Origin: Dipteris shenzhenensis
Taxonomy: Eukaryota; Polypodiophyta; Polypodiopsida; Gleicheniales
Assembly: GCA_047967505.1 (NCBI GenBank)
Contig: CM106539.1
Direction: 5' to 3' (one strand)
Length of the DNA: 64,000 nucleotides
In this document: positions 23,535 through 35,390 of the stretch, piece after piece
Position numbering within the stretch: position 1 is the first letter of the stretch
Layout of the letters: every line of letters starts with the position of its first letter
Made by a program: the position numbers and the translations under genes
Notes under the pieces: model-generated
The model's input: only the letters and a program-made list of their open reading frames with translations
What the model was told of the DNA's origin: nothing
Databases searched by the model: none

Positions 23535-23560
23535 GAGCATGAATGGTTCAAAAAGATTGA

Positions 23561-24430
23561 TTGCCCACTTATTTGTGTTTCCTTCTCATTTGAGAAATCA
23601 ATACTTGTTCATATTTCATTGAAAGTCATCAGCACGTATTGAAAGTCATCAGCACGTCCTCGTAGGCCAAATGAATGGTTCTCAAACATTCATCTCTCCC
23701 TTGTTCTCTATCTGTGGGGAATGTGAAGGGGAGTTTAATGTTGTTAAAACTTTGCTATGATGCTCTGATTCTCGTTAGGATAGTGGAGATTTTAACATAG
23801 GGCAAAACTTAGGTGGTGGCTAGTTAGAGATATCATGGTTAGGAGGTTAGTAGGACATCATGGTTACGAGAGGAATAGATAAGAATAGGGTTGCGTTTAG
23901 CTTAGGTTTCTCCCTCTTGGCTTGCTTAGACTTCCGCTTGTTGCCTTGTGCTTCCTCCTTTCTGCTCTACTACAATCTATCGCTCTTACCTTGTGCATTG
24001 GCGACTTGTACCTCCCTTTTGCAAACCTTGCAGAGGCGGTCAAAATTGTTCCGTCGTCTCTTGTGTGATCTGTGTATTTCGGTATTCTCTGTGCTCTATG
24101 ACTCTGCATGCACAGATATTCGAATCTTGTTCGGCGTTCGATAATTTCTACGCTTTGCGACTCTGTATGCAGACATTCGGATCCTATTCGGTGGTTTCTA
24201 TCTTGTTTGGTGCTTTTCGTATATCGGGCTGATCAAACTTTCCAAATTGAAGTTTTAAATCAGTGATTACGAAAATCGATCTTCTGTGCGTTTTTGAGTG
24301 TCCTTTGGTTATATGTTTTCTATTCGGGGATTTGGTGTCTTCTGGATTGATTCGTTATCTTTCGGAGTCCATTTCTTAGTTTGCTTGCCTCTGTGTACTA
24401 CGAAAGTGCTCATTGCATTTTCTTGTTCAA
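23561..24430. other. intergenic after the Helitron
   Basis: A small duplication of TTGAAAGTCATCAGCACGT is at about 23620-23660. The remaining ORFs are short and overlap each other. The Helitron 3' end should be near the left part of this stretch. Confidence 0.4.
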
Positions 24431-24730
24431 TTTTTGAGTGCATATTAAGGTTCTTCTGCCCATGAACTTAGTCATTCGAAGAGGGCTGTGTCATTCAGAA
24501 CTCTCCGAATAGTGTTTACGAAGCTCTAGTAGCTTTTCTATGTCCCTGCTTTGTATATGCTTGCCCTCTTTCTTGAGCGATTTTTGAGTGCATAAGGTTC
24601 TTCTGCCCGTGAACGCTGTCATTAGAAGAGGGCTCTATCATTTGAAACGCTCGGAATAGTCTTTTACAATGCTCTGCTAGTAGCTTTTCTAAGTGCCTGC
24701 TTCGTATATCGCTTGCCCTCTTTCTTGAGC
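24431..24730. repeat. 150-bp tandem duplication
   Basis: Copy 1 starts TTTTTGAGTGCATATTAAGG at 24431 and copy 2 starts TTTTTGAGTGCATAAGG at 24581. Both end in CTTGCCCTCTTTCTTGAGC. Copies differ by substitutions and small indels. Confidence 0.85.
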
Positions 24731-26680
24731 TATCAAAGATTGCCCTCTCTTTGATTTGCATTCTATAGGTTGACCAGTCGCATTTTAATCTAATGCTTGG
24801 GCGTTTCTTCGTTTCTTCTCCCGCTTATGCTTAGTAATTTTCTTACAGGACCAATTACTCCTGCAGCTTTTGCAAGAAGGTGTGGAGTTATTCTATTTGT
24901 AGTTTTCTCTTTTCTCAAGAATTTCTCGAGGACTTTAAGTCTTGCAGAAATGCTTATTTAAAAGCATGATTTTGGGAAAGTAAATAACCATTCTCTTAGT
25001 TGTAAAGTTTGCATTGTGGATGACAAAAGAATAGAAATGTTTTCTTTTTTGATACTCTGTGTTTCCGTGCACTGTGGAAGTTAGCACAACATAGCAGATT
25101 GAAACTATGCAAATCTAGTAGCTTTCATTTTCGATTTTTCTGGAATCTTGTAGAAATGCTAATACGTACTTTCTGGCTTGACCTTTCTTTGCCTAATTGA
25201 TTTCTCATCTGCTCTTTTTAGGTATGCGGGAAACTTCAGATAGTGAAGTTGAATAGCATTAAAATTGAATCTGTTTGTTTAAATTAAAAAAGTGTGAAGG
25301 TTGGTTGGCAGGCATCTACACACCACTGCAGTGAATGTAAACAGCACGCTGCTATAAGTCAATAAATGACTTTGCAAGGTAAAACCATGCTAAGAGGTTC
25401 CTTGCTAACAAGTGTGATTCTTAAAGGAGTCATTGTCGACAAGATACTTGGCTGCATGGTTCCTCTCTTTGTATGCAAATAGCTCTTTAAAAGCAAAAGT
25501 CACATTGAGTAACTTATAGAAAGTTGGCACCTTCTTAATAAACCCACGAGGCCATATCGGGGAGTTCTTCCCCAATTGACCTGTGAAGCAGTAACTTATT
25601 GCAGATCACTCTTCTATGACTCTCAAAAGTGTTGAGAAGTGAACCCCTTTCGGTGTTTTGGTTGCATGAGAGCCTCCTGGTTTTGGGAATACATCTGAAA
25701 AACCTTTGTGTCAGGAGTGTCCGTAGTGTTGACTGCACTTTTATTATCATGCTGTTTTCCCAAGAAAATGTAAATACTTGATAATACTTTGCATTGGCTT
25801 TTGGAAAAGCAACTTCTGTCTAGCCATACAAAGCTTCTTGTAAACTTTTTAGATCAACCTCGTATAATTTGTAGTTGCTTTTTCAAGTAAGGAATGTACA
25901 CTTCCATTGTAACATATTCTTTCATCAAACATTGTACACTTCCTCAAGCATCTAATATAAGCTACAAGTTTTGCTCTTGAGTTAGTGCAATAAGATTCCC
26001 TTTAACAGCTTCACGCAACTTCCCTTATATTAGTAAAATCTTCAAGAAGTGAACAACTTTCAGTATGCTGGGAACATAATTACTGTTACTTTTTGGAGTA
26101 CAGTATGGGCAAAGTTGACTGCAATTTTGTTATCGTGTGCTTTCCAAACTGTATATTTGAGAATACTTTCTGGAAACAAAGCTTTTGCCTCACAAAGCTT
26201 TCATACGATTAATATTACATACTTTACAATTACTTCCATAAGTATGGGAGAAATACTTCCAGATTAACATACTTTTTCGGCCCACATTGTATTTTTTAAA
26301 AAACCTAACATCAAGCTGAAAGCTATTTCTCCAAAGTAAGTTCACTAACAGCTTTCAACTTAATTTTCTTCACACTCCAAAAAAAGACATGCTGTTCTAT
26401 CCCTTCTTCAACATACATTGCCTTGCATATGTTAAATTGGTGGAGTCGATTTGATCCTTGGATTAGTTTAAACTCCTTGGTAATAAACCAAGTCTCCCAG
26501 ATTGAAATTAGGCTCACTTGATCGGTGTCAAGTATCTTTAACTGTAGTCAATTCTTTGACCATTAAAATAACTCTTTTGAGTATAATTAATCTAATGGAA
26601 AACCCTTTAATAATGATCAAAGAAATGGTCAACTATACTTTGACTTAGGATATTTACATTGTGGTGACAGTTTCCCCCAC
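24731..26680. other. intergenic, AT-rich, no recognisable gene
   Basis: Only short ORFs without domain likeness. Similar phrases (AGCAACTTCTGTCTAGCC; GCTTTTGCCTCACAAAGC) suggest an old diverged duplication between about 25740-25880 and 26080-26240. Confidence 0.4.
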
Positions 26681-26689
26681 TTTTACCAG

Positions 26690-27870
26690 CTCCCTTGTGG
26701 GTAGCAGGTCACTGTCTACCATTGTCACCTTGTGTCCAACAATGCTTGCATGATGTCAGGCTCAGGCATGGGATTGGTTTTGCCCCTTGTAAGCCTTTCA
26801 CTATTGAGATCGCTTCTTGTGGATCCTTTCTTTTCTTCTCGATTAGGGTTTCTTATGGCATCTTGTTGAGTTGCTGAGGGTGTCCACCACTGTCACCTTG
26901 TGCACAACAATGCTTGCATGATGGCAAGCTTGGGCATGGGATTGGTACTGCTCCTGCTTATGGGTCCTTTCTTTATCTTCTTGATGTAGGGTTTCCTATG
27001 GCATCTCGTTGAGTTGTTGAGGTAGAGGTGACGGCGTATGTTTGATGTACACAATAGGTTGAATAGGCAGAGCTAGAGGGCAAGATTGGTACGTGGAAGT
27101 GGGCAAATGATTTGCAAAAAATCCTACATTGGTAGATATTGTAGACTAAGATGTTTCCCTTATTGCCTCCTTTCTCACAAGGGCACATATATATGTTTCG
27201 AATGTAAAAATTACTAAAGTATACTCTAGACTCCATGAAGCACACTGCTCCAAAGACAACGATTGGGTGTCATAGGGAGTTCCCCCCACTTTTATCACCT
27301 CCCTTGTGGGTATTAGCTCACTGTCCACCATCGTTACCATGTGCCCAACAATTCTTGCATGATGGTAGGCTTGGGCTTGGGATTGGTACTGTCCCTTGTA
27401 GGCCTTTTACTATTGAGGTTGCTTCTTGTGGGTCCTTTCTTTATCTTCTTCATGTAGGGTTTCGGCATACCATTGAGCTGTTGAGGTAGACGTGATGACG
27501 GTTGTTCGATATTTACACTAGACTCAGCAGGCAGAGCAGGAGCGTGGGATTAGTACGTGAAAGTGGGCAACTGGCTTGCAAAAAATTTTACATTGGTAGT
27601 TATCGTAAACTAAGATGTTTCCTCTATCACCTCCTCCCTCCTCACAAGGGCACAGATATATGTTTTTGTCAACAATTTTGCTCCATGAAGCCCACCGCTC
27701 CAAAGACAACGATTGGGTGACATAGGGAGTTACCCTCGCTTTTATCAGCTCCCTTATGGGTATCAGCTCATTGTCCCCCACCATCACCCTGTGCCCAACA
27801 ATGCAGAAAGTGTTGTTCAATATCGTGCCGCTGTTGTGGCCTCCCAAAATTCCAATACGCCCTCATGTCC
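26690..27870. repeat. repeat cluster, three to four diverged copies, possible LTR remnants
   Basis: A block with CTCCCTTGTGGGTA...CACTGTCCACCAT, CCAACAATGCTTGCATGATG and GGGTCCTTTCTTTATCTTCT recurs at about 26690, 26880, 27300 and 27750. A second block (CACAAGGGCACA...TATATGTTT) recurs at 27177 and 27645. On the minus strand the blocks resemble sequence around a retrotransposon leader, but no clean LTR pair or primer site was found. Confidence 0.55.
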
Positions 27871-29530
27871 ACTGCGATCTCCATGTCTTGGGTTAGCTTG
27901 TAAGTGACTGACACCTTCAGACTACCAGGGAAGCCTGCATAGTTGTCTGCAAAGAAAAGTTGGAAAGGAGGTTTGCGAGTTTTGACAATATTGTTGCAAA
28001 CAAGTGTATAACAACTACTTGCGATGAATTATAGTAGGATAATATTAAGGCAAATTGCTGAAGTTCAATTTACAATGTATAGATAGTAAGCACCTGTCCT
28101 GTGCAGTAAATGTAACTCTAAACTCACATTACTAGAAATATAAGCGCAAGCTATGAAAAAACCATATATACAAATTCAAAGAATATATTTTAGAATGGAG
28201 ATAGTATGTGGGAATGAATTCTAGGATGGCAAGGCAGCCCATAGCTTCAAAAGTGCACTAGGAAAATGTACAGGTTGTTATATTGGCGCACCGACGTGAA
28301 TCATCAGTAAGTAAGTAGTTCAGTAAAGGCAAGGATGACTACAAAGGCAAAAAAAAAACCAAAGCGTCTATGCACTGTGCTTGCTCACTCTCAAGTATTT
28401 TAACATGGATTTAAGAGAATGGCAGATTATGCAAAGTCATGAAGTGGTCTTCCTCCAATTCCGAGAGTCTTTCTAATAGAAGCTTTTGAGCAAAGAAATT
28501 GGCTAGCAATGACCCAATTGACAAATATATAATTGGGTAGACATGTCTGCACTACTTGGTGGCAAAAGCAAGCGGAGTAGAGGAAGCACATAAGAAAACC
28601 AAGAGAGTATTGATCGCCATCTTAGCTTACTCTATGTTGTGCTTTATTGTAGTTGTTTTCGACTATGAATGTGTTTCCCATGGTGTTGTATCCTTGATGA
28701 TCAAGTTGACTTTATTAATTTATTTTAGGTCCTCTTCTTTTCGATACTAGAGCTTTTTGCATTACTTATGGTAGGAGTGTTGCAATATATATTCACAAGA
28801 CTATATAGGAAATGGCTACCTATCGGTTTCTTGTAATTGAGGTCTCAACCAAATGCGTGTTGTTGTTTGTTCACAATGATCATCTACAGTTGTTTGTTTC
28901 ATGCCATTGCAAAGCATGGAAACTATCAAAGGTAGCAACTCTCTAGTGATTAGTATGTCAGGTCAAAGTCAATAGGCTATTCTCAATGTCAGGATGGATC
29001 TTACGATATGCACAATGCTGCTTAGCGATGATCGAAGGTGAAGGCGCATGCGTATCAGTGTGGGAATAAGTTTGTGATTACCGATAGTCCGAGAGTCAGT
29101 TGGAGATCAATTGAAATTTCGTTTGGGTTCTAAATAGAAGTCGCTATGTCCATTAACTAAGCAGTTTACTAAAGGAATCGTCAGGATGCACTCAAAAAAT
29201 TGAATTCATGGATCGATTGGTGTTTGTTTATAGCTCAAGCAAACTGACAGCACCGCGTGCACTTTCAACACAAGGTTTTTCTTGCGGACAAACAAAGCAA
29301 ACTTTAAACTTACAAAGCACAGCCTTAGTCAATTTGACAGATGAGCGCTACTTGAAATCACAGCCTTAGTCAATTTGACAGATGAGCGCTACTTGAAATC
29401 AAGCAGACTGTGTTCCATTGAAAAACTTGCAAGCAGACTGTAAAAAGAGTGTATTCGATTATGGCCTATCCTTTGGCATAAACATAGCATAAGCTATAGC
29501 ATCTTACTTGCGAGTACATGAAATAAATCT
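27871..29530. other. intergenic with a 41-bp tandem duplication
   Basis: The block CACAGCCTTAGTCAATTTGA at 29318 is repeated with its next 21 bases at 29359. Otherwise no feature was recognised. Confidence 0.5.
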
Positions 29531-29537
29531 AGATGGG

Positions 29538-29572
<35 letters not shown>

Positions 29573-29817
29573 AAATTTCTTAATGAAATAAGACTCTCTC
29601 TTTAGCAACATTTTTTATATCTTAAAGGAAAAGAGTGACAAATATAGAGCTCGCTTCGTGGATTTACCTGGAGGCTAGATGGAAGAGTCAAGGCTCGGCA
29701 ATAAAAAGCTTTATATGTCCTTGAATCCTTGGAAAGGCCTTGATTACACTTTAGGAATTTCGACCCTCAATAGTAAGCCAACTCCTCTAAGTTTTTTCTT
29801 GCAAGCTGCAACTTGCA

Positions 29818-29910
<93 letters not shown>
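29538..29910. repeat. (CT)n microsatellites
   Basis: CT dinucleotide runs occupy about 29538-29572 and 29822-29909; the second is about 85 bp with one interruption. The ORFs in this area are artefacts of the repeat. Confidence 0.95.
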
Positions 29911-29911
<1 letters not shown>

Positions 29912-30320
29912 CATCACCAAACGATATGTTTCAAAGATTACATGAATGCTCAAAGTAATTTAAAATAAAAGTAAGAACTTAGAAACAATCCACCCCTACC
30001 TGCATATGGCCATGTCAAGAGCCCATTTTCTTCCTCCTCAAATCAAATCGCAATTGTTCTGGAGCTAGATTTCAGCTTGCATGCAATGTTCAACCGATCT
30101 ACTTCCAATCGTGGTGAAATTTGGTGTCAAAGGGCAGCAATAGGCTGAATGTGAGTTTGCCTAAAGATGCTGATGAATGAAATAGGAGCGTCAGAGTCAC
30201 CAGGAGGTAATAATTCAATGCGAGTTTGTTGTTTTAGGGTGCAACAATTTCAAAAACGACGGAGCATCCAAGATTTGCAAGCAAGAATGAGGCAAGAAAA
30301 ACAACATGCGCTTCACGAGT

Positions 30321-30714
30321 TACATGGTTGGTTGTAATACTAAAACTAATAAGAATCTATATTCACCTAACCTAATGGGTCAACTAAATTAAAAAATTCA
30401 TTACCTATTCATTCTAGCATCGGATTTCCGTGGGAGTTGTTCCATTAGGTTTGTAATTTTGTGTTTCAATTGCTGCTGCATTCAACGATTGGATTTGATA
30501 TGCAAAACTCCATGAATTACATGGTTGGTTGTAATACTAAAACTAATAAGAATCTATATTCACCTAACCTAATGGGTTAACTAAATTAAAAAATTCATTA
30601 CCTATTCATTCTAGCATCGGATTTCCGTGGGAGTTGTTCCATTAGGTTTGTAATTTTGTGTTTCAATTGCTGCTGCATTCAACGATTGGATTTGATCTGC
30701 AAAACTCCATGAAT
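30321..30714. repeat. 197-bp tandem duplication
   Basis: The block starting TACATGGTTGGTTGTAATAC at 30321 is repeated from 30518 with very few changes (for example GGGTCAAC against GGGTTAAC). Confidence 0.9.
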
Positions 30715-32061
30715 TTGCAAGAATCACTGAGAAAAATTAATTGGTGATAGTTGATTAGCCTAACTTAATTAACCCCCTAACCTAATCTATTGAGTTTGAT
30801 TAATCCTCCCTCCCTAACCCTTCCCTCCCTAACATTGCCTAACGGGTCAACTTCGACTCTCGTGCTTTGCTTGCGGATCACCCCCCTCCCCCACATCCAC
30901 ACTCTGTCGCCTTCTCGTGATTCGATCTCCTCCCCTCCAGCAAGCTCTCAATCAAGCTCCACCTCTTCGTCCCTGTTGAAAGTTGTGAATTCTCAGCAAG
31001 AACTTTACCCGATCGGCTGAATAGCACGAGAACGAGGAAGGTTGACACAGAAGAGCATGAGAAGAAGTTAATATGTGCGCATCTGATTCCCTCTGTGACT
31101 CGCATCCGACTCGCTACCCCCCTATCTCTGATTCCCTATGTGACTCCAATCGGCCTCGCTACCCCCCTATCTCATTCCCTCCGTTCATCCCCTGCACCTG
31201 CTCCCCCCCTTGCATCGCTCCTCCCTCAAACTTTGAATCTCATAGCTCCCTCCTCCTTGCATCTCATAGCTCTCTCACCCTCGACGGTGCCCTCAAGTGC
31301 AAGTTGTAGTAGGGGGAATCAAGCAACGGGTGTAGGGACAGCGAAGGGTATAGTATTGAGGCGAGAAGTGGATATGCGGAGCTGGATATGCGCAGCTGAG
31401 GGTAGAGGCATATAGAGACAGCTGGAGGTGACGGATATGCGAAGGGGAGTGGTATGGCAGAGGGCTGAAACTGATGGAGACAAAGGCACATCGAGATTTT
31501 AAAGGAGCTTAACCTCCATCTAGAAAGATCGTTAATTTCTGGATGTACATTAGATTGATCACTTCCTTTTCACCCCTCTCACTTTCCCCCTGTTAGCGTT
31601 GCAACGTGTGAGACAAATATATTGCCTGTGTTCCATCGAGGATTGCCTGAGCGCTATGGCACTTATTCAAGCCTCAAGGTAGATTAATCATATGAAAATT
31701 TCCGTCCAAGATCATCCTTCTCCATTCCATCGCTCCTCTTCAAAGAATGTCTGAAATTCGATTTCCTCTAGCTCTATTCTAATCCTTTCATGGCGTCTTC
31801 TTTGCTCACGAGCCTCTCTGTAACTCTCTTCAGCCAAGCCACCAAGCCTTCGTAGAGTTCCTCCCTTGCGCTCAGGTTCCTCTCCCATTGAACATCCAAC
31901 TTTCCAAGTTCATATATAGAACTTTTACTAAATGAAATCCATTCCCATCTGTCCCTTGCGTTTGTATCTCACTAGATAGCAACGCTAACGGTGTGACATT
32001 GCATGACGCGACTTTTCGAGCAGGTTACAACTTACCACGCACCGCATTTGGTGAGCAGCCT
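30715..32061. other. intergenic, pyrimidine-rich, no gene recognised
   Basis: C/T-rich sequence with repeated CTCGCTACCCCCCTATCTC (31110, 31154). ORFs are low complexity. The copia element is inserted at 32066. Confidence 0.45.
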
Positions 32062-32066
32062 ATCAC

Positions 32067-32326
32067 TGTAGGAACATGGACTGAGAGAGGAAAGGAAGAA
32101 GACGAGCTCGATCAAGAAGATGCGTACGCAAGAAGAGTGAACAAGGAAAGAAGAGTTGGCCAACGATGATTGTGTGTATTACTGATAGCCAACGGGCTTA
32201 TACATAGGCACACGGGCCAACAGAAATGCCCGTTATAGTCTAACTAATCGAGTAGTTGCAGAATTAGGTTACTACATAATTAATTAGACTTGGGGTTACA
32301 ATAATCCGAATTCAAATATTCAAATA
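32067..32326 (-). repeat. 3' LTR of the copia element
   Basis: 260 bp, starting TGTAGGAA and ending CAAATA on the plus strand. It matches 36465-36724 at about 94% by eye. It is preceded by the target duplication ATCAC. On the minus strand it follows a G-rich polypurine tract. Confidence 0.95.
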
Positions 32327-32343
32327 CCCCCCCTTAACTCCAA
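32327..32343 (-). other. polypurine tract of the copia element
   Basis: On the minus strand a purine run (GGAGTTAAGGGGGGG) ends exactly where the 3' LTR begins. This is the expected site of plus-strand priming. Confidence 0.85.
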
Positions 32344-32373
32344 GTCATGCAAAGTTGGAAGACTACTTTGGAG

Positions 32374-33990
32374 CTAAGTTTGGTGGTATGGTGATTCCAA
32401 GTACATCACAATAGTTCCAATGAGGTTTCTTCGGGAATGGCTTGGTGAGGACAGTTGACTATTGTTGTGGACAATGGCAATGGCGGATTGGTTATCACAA
32501 TAGACTAGGAGTGGATCAATCACACTAAAACCGAGATCCTTTAGCAGTCCACGAAACCAAATGCCATCTGTGGTGGCACTTGCAAGCGCCACGTATTCAG
32601 CCTCAGTAGTCAAGAAGGCCACAATGGCCTGCTTTTTGCTATACCAAGCAACCGGTCCACCTACAAAAATAGAAGCATATATTGTGGTGGAACGGCGGGT
32701 GTCTAGGTCACTGGCCCAATCAGAATCACTCCAGCCATGAAGTGGTGACTGGCATCCGGCTTTGTACAGAATGTCTACATCAGTTGTGGCAACTAAATAT
32801 CGGAATATACGTTTGACAGCTTGCCAATGGGAAGAACCAGGATTCTGTAGGTATTGGGATACTTGAGATGTGGAGAAGGTTAGGTCCGGGCGCGTTCATG
32901 TTACCAGGTAATGTAGGGCACCCACAACTTGACGATATGGGACTGAGCTCATGTGCTTCATTTCTATTATTGTGGATAGAGACATAGATTTCGTCAAGTG
33001 GATGTTGGGATCCATTGGGGTAAGAAGTGGCCGAGCAGATTGCATGTGAAATCGCTTGAGGATGTCGCACGCATACTTGCCTTGGAACAACTTGATGTTG
33101 CCAATATACGGGTCTCGGAGGATCTGCATGCCAAGACAATATTGGGTACTACCTTGGTCGGTCATTTGGAATTCCAAAGAGAGTTGCGGCTTTACCTGTG
33201 TGAGTAGGTCTTGATTGTTGCATGCAATGAGTCATCCACGTAAAGGCCGATCACAAAAATACTACCACCAAGGTGTTGGACATACACACCATTGTCAGAG
33301 AGAGTGCACGTGAAATTCATACTTGAGAGAAAGTTGTGGAAGCGTAAGTACTAGACTCTTGGAGATTGCTTTTGAGGAGTATACATACCTTGTGTTCCCG
33401 ACCTGGTGAAATGAAACCCTCGGGCTATTGCATATAAACTTATTCATGAGCAGCCAAGACACCATTTAGGAATGTTGTTTTAACGTCCATTTGATGTAGT
33501 AGAAGGGAGTGTTGAGCAGAGAGAGCAATGATCATGCAGAAGGACTTCATCTTGACAACATGGATGTCTTTGATCTGAGTGAAACCTCGAGCAACTAGCC
33601 GTGCTTTTTATCTAGCCAGGCTACCATCTGCATTGAACTTTCGTTTAAGTAGCCATTTACAACTGATGATCCTTCTGCCAGTGGGAGGGTCCACCAACTT
33701 CCAAGCTTTGTTCTTGTAGAGAGATTCTATCTCATCCTACATGGCCTCTTGCCAATGAACGGCATCTTGAGAATTCAAAGCAAGGTGCACTGGAACATGG
33801 TTATCAGCAGGGATAGGGTCTTCAGGTACCTCTGAAATGGAACGTTGATCTTCATCAAGGACAACTGTGGTTGCAAAAGAGAATTCGGAGTCCCGAAGTC
33901 GAGTAGGAGGTACACTGCGGGTTGTACGAGTGGATCGATGCAGATGATCATCCATGTATTGAGAAGGGGGAGGAGTGATTGCGAGGGAGG
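32374..33990 (-). pseudogene. copia reverse transcriptase and RNase H (stops and frameshifts)
   Basis: Minus-strand reading gives HWQEAM, a stop, DEIESLYKNKAWKLVDPP and CKWLLKRKFNADGS, the usual copia RT start. The catalytic YVDD is preserved as LYVDDS near 33230-33243. Further on come WYxxxxxLxxF-type pieces and MSLSTIIEMKHMSSVPYRQV with GALHYLVT. The RNase H part reads FLTTEAEYVALASATTDGIW and VYCDNQSAIAI (32622-32374). At least four stops and several frame changes occur in RT. Confidence 0.85.
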
Positions 33991-33995
33991 GACGA

Positions 33996-34960
33996 TTAGA
34001 TCCGTGTTGTATGTTGAGGGGAGTTGAGTGGCTCCTCGTCATCATCAAGGACTGTTATGATGTCATCTATTTTAAAAGGGTCCGATCTGACTCCCTCTGA
34101 GGTGGCACCCCTCTTAGATTCATGAAAAATGACACTATGTGAGTATACCACGTGTCGTGTGTGTGTGTTATACAGGCGATAGTCTTTCACACCTTGGGGG
34201 TGCCCATAGCCAATAAAGATGGCATGTTGTGACTTGGGATCCAATTTTTGCCTCGTGGCATCTAGGACTTGTGCAAATGCTTGACAACCAAAGACCCGTA
34301 GATGATGTAATGTGGGACACCCGTTCATCTAGAGCTCGTGTGGTGTAAGTCTTTGCACATGGGAGTACCTCGAGATGTACTGGAGGTACGCTGCTGTAGC
34401 AACGGCTTTAGCCCAAAATTGAGTGGGAAGACTTGCAGCAAATAGCATGGAGCAGGACAACTCACTGAGTGTCCGATTCTTGCGCTCAACAATCGGGTTT
34501 TGCTCGGGTGTATATGGAGTAGTAAGTTGATGAACTATGCCATATGTGTTAAGGTAATCTTCGAATATGTGTGAGCAAAATTCTCCACCATTATCAGAAC
34601 AAAGTACCTTGAGAAGCTTGCCGGTTTCTCGCTGTGCTTGATAAAATTGCTTGAAGTAATCGAAAGCTTGATTTTTGTGATGCAGGAAATACAGTGTGGT
34701 GAACATACTGAAGTCGTTAATGAAGGTGAGGAAGTAAATTGCACCACTGAGTGAGGCAGTCTGCATGGGACCACAAATGTCAGTGTGAACCAAGGTTAGC
34801 AATTCTGAGGCACGGTGGCCTTTTCGATTTTGGAAAGAAACTCGAGCATGTTTTCCCAGAACCCAATAATCACAAAAGTGATCATTGGTTGTAAGTGTCG
34901 AGGGTAGACCATCTACTATACCACCTAGAGCTAGGCATCGAAGATATTGAAAATTAGGAT
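33996..34960 (-). pseudogene. copia integrase, DDE motif intact
   Basis: The minus strand carries the pre-integrase end and the catalytic core. TLVHTDICGPMQ holds the first Asp, LCSDNGGEF the second and IVERKNRTLSE the Glu, giving an intact DD35E set. The core is open from 34802 to 34329, where a stop (after LTPHEL) interrupts it. It resumes in the same frame as MNGCPTLHHLRVFGCQAFAQ and AIFIGYGHPQGVKDYRLY to 33996. The upstream zinc-binding histidine-cysteine region is damaged (CDYWVLGKH lacks the second Cys). Confidence 0.85.
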
Positions 34961-35139
34961 GGCCTAAACTCTCATGCCAAGATGAGCAGAATTCGGAGAC
35001 GAGGAGGCAACTAATGCATGAAGCATGTGAGGGGAACTAGTGTAGATTGGGTAAAGATGGTCTGATTGGGGGCAGGTGCAATTGACATGCATCATGTGAA
35101 TTGTGCTAGAGTTTCCAATAAGTTGAATATCAGCTCCTA

Positions 35140-35390
35140 AAAGAGAAGAAGGAACCGATTGAGAAGAGATTTTTTTGAAGGTGTGGCACGTAGAAGACTT
35201 CAGACAAGGTGAGTTCTTGTCCATTCAAGAACTTAAGGGCGATGCTGCCTTTGCCATATGCCTGTAGTTCAGAATGATCACCGAGAAACACTGAGAGAGG
35301 CTATGGGAATTCGGTGTAGTCCATGAACCAGGATTTTTGTGAGGTCATGTGCTATGATGTGTCAGTATCAAGAAATCAGGTATCATCAAC
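35140..35390 (-). pseudogene. copia aspartic protease remnant with lost active site
   Basis: Minus-strand reading gives FLDTDTS, a stop, HMTSQKSWF, then VFLGDHSELQAYGKGSIALK and VFYVPHLQKNLFSIGS. In copia proteases this position reads LDSGASxHMT. The catalytic D-S/T-G triad is here D-T-D, and a stop follows, so the enzyme is dead. The downstream part is well conserved. Confidence 0.8.

Larger units (their letters stand above)
17700..23560 (+). mobile_element. decayed Helitron with RPA-like gene, PIF1 helicase and APE endonuclease (Rep deleted)
   Basis: All coding pieces are on the plus strand in the order RPA-like, N-terminal region, DUF6570-like, PIF1 helicase, APE endonuclease. This is the architecture of a large Helitron of the endonuclease-bearing type. 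Termini were not found: Helitrons lack inverted repeats, and I could not identify a convincing 3' hairpin followed by CTRR, or a 5' TC. The limits given are therefore those of the coding evidence only. Numerous stops and the loss of Rep show that it cannot move on its own. Confidence 0.75.

Noticed and set aside
29679-29953. ORFs of Ser/Leu or Arg/Glu repeats
   Set aside because: Pure translations of a (CT)n microsatellite.
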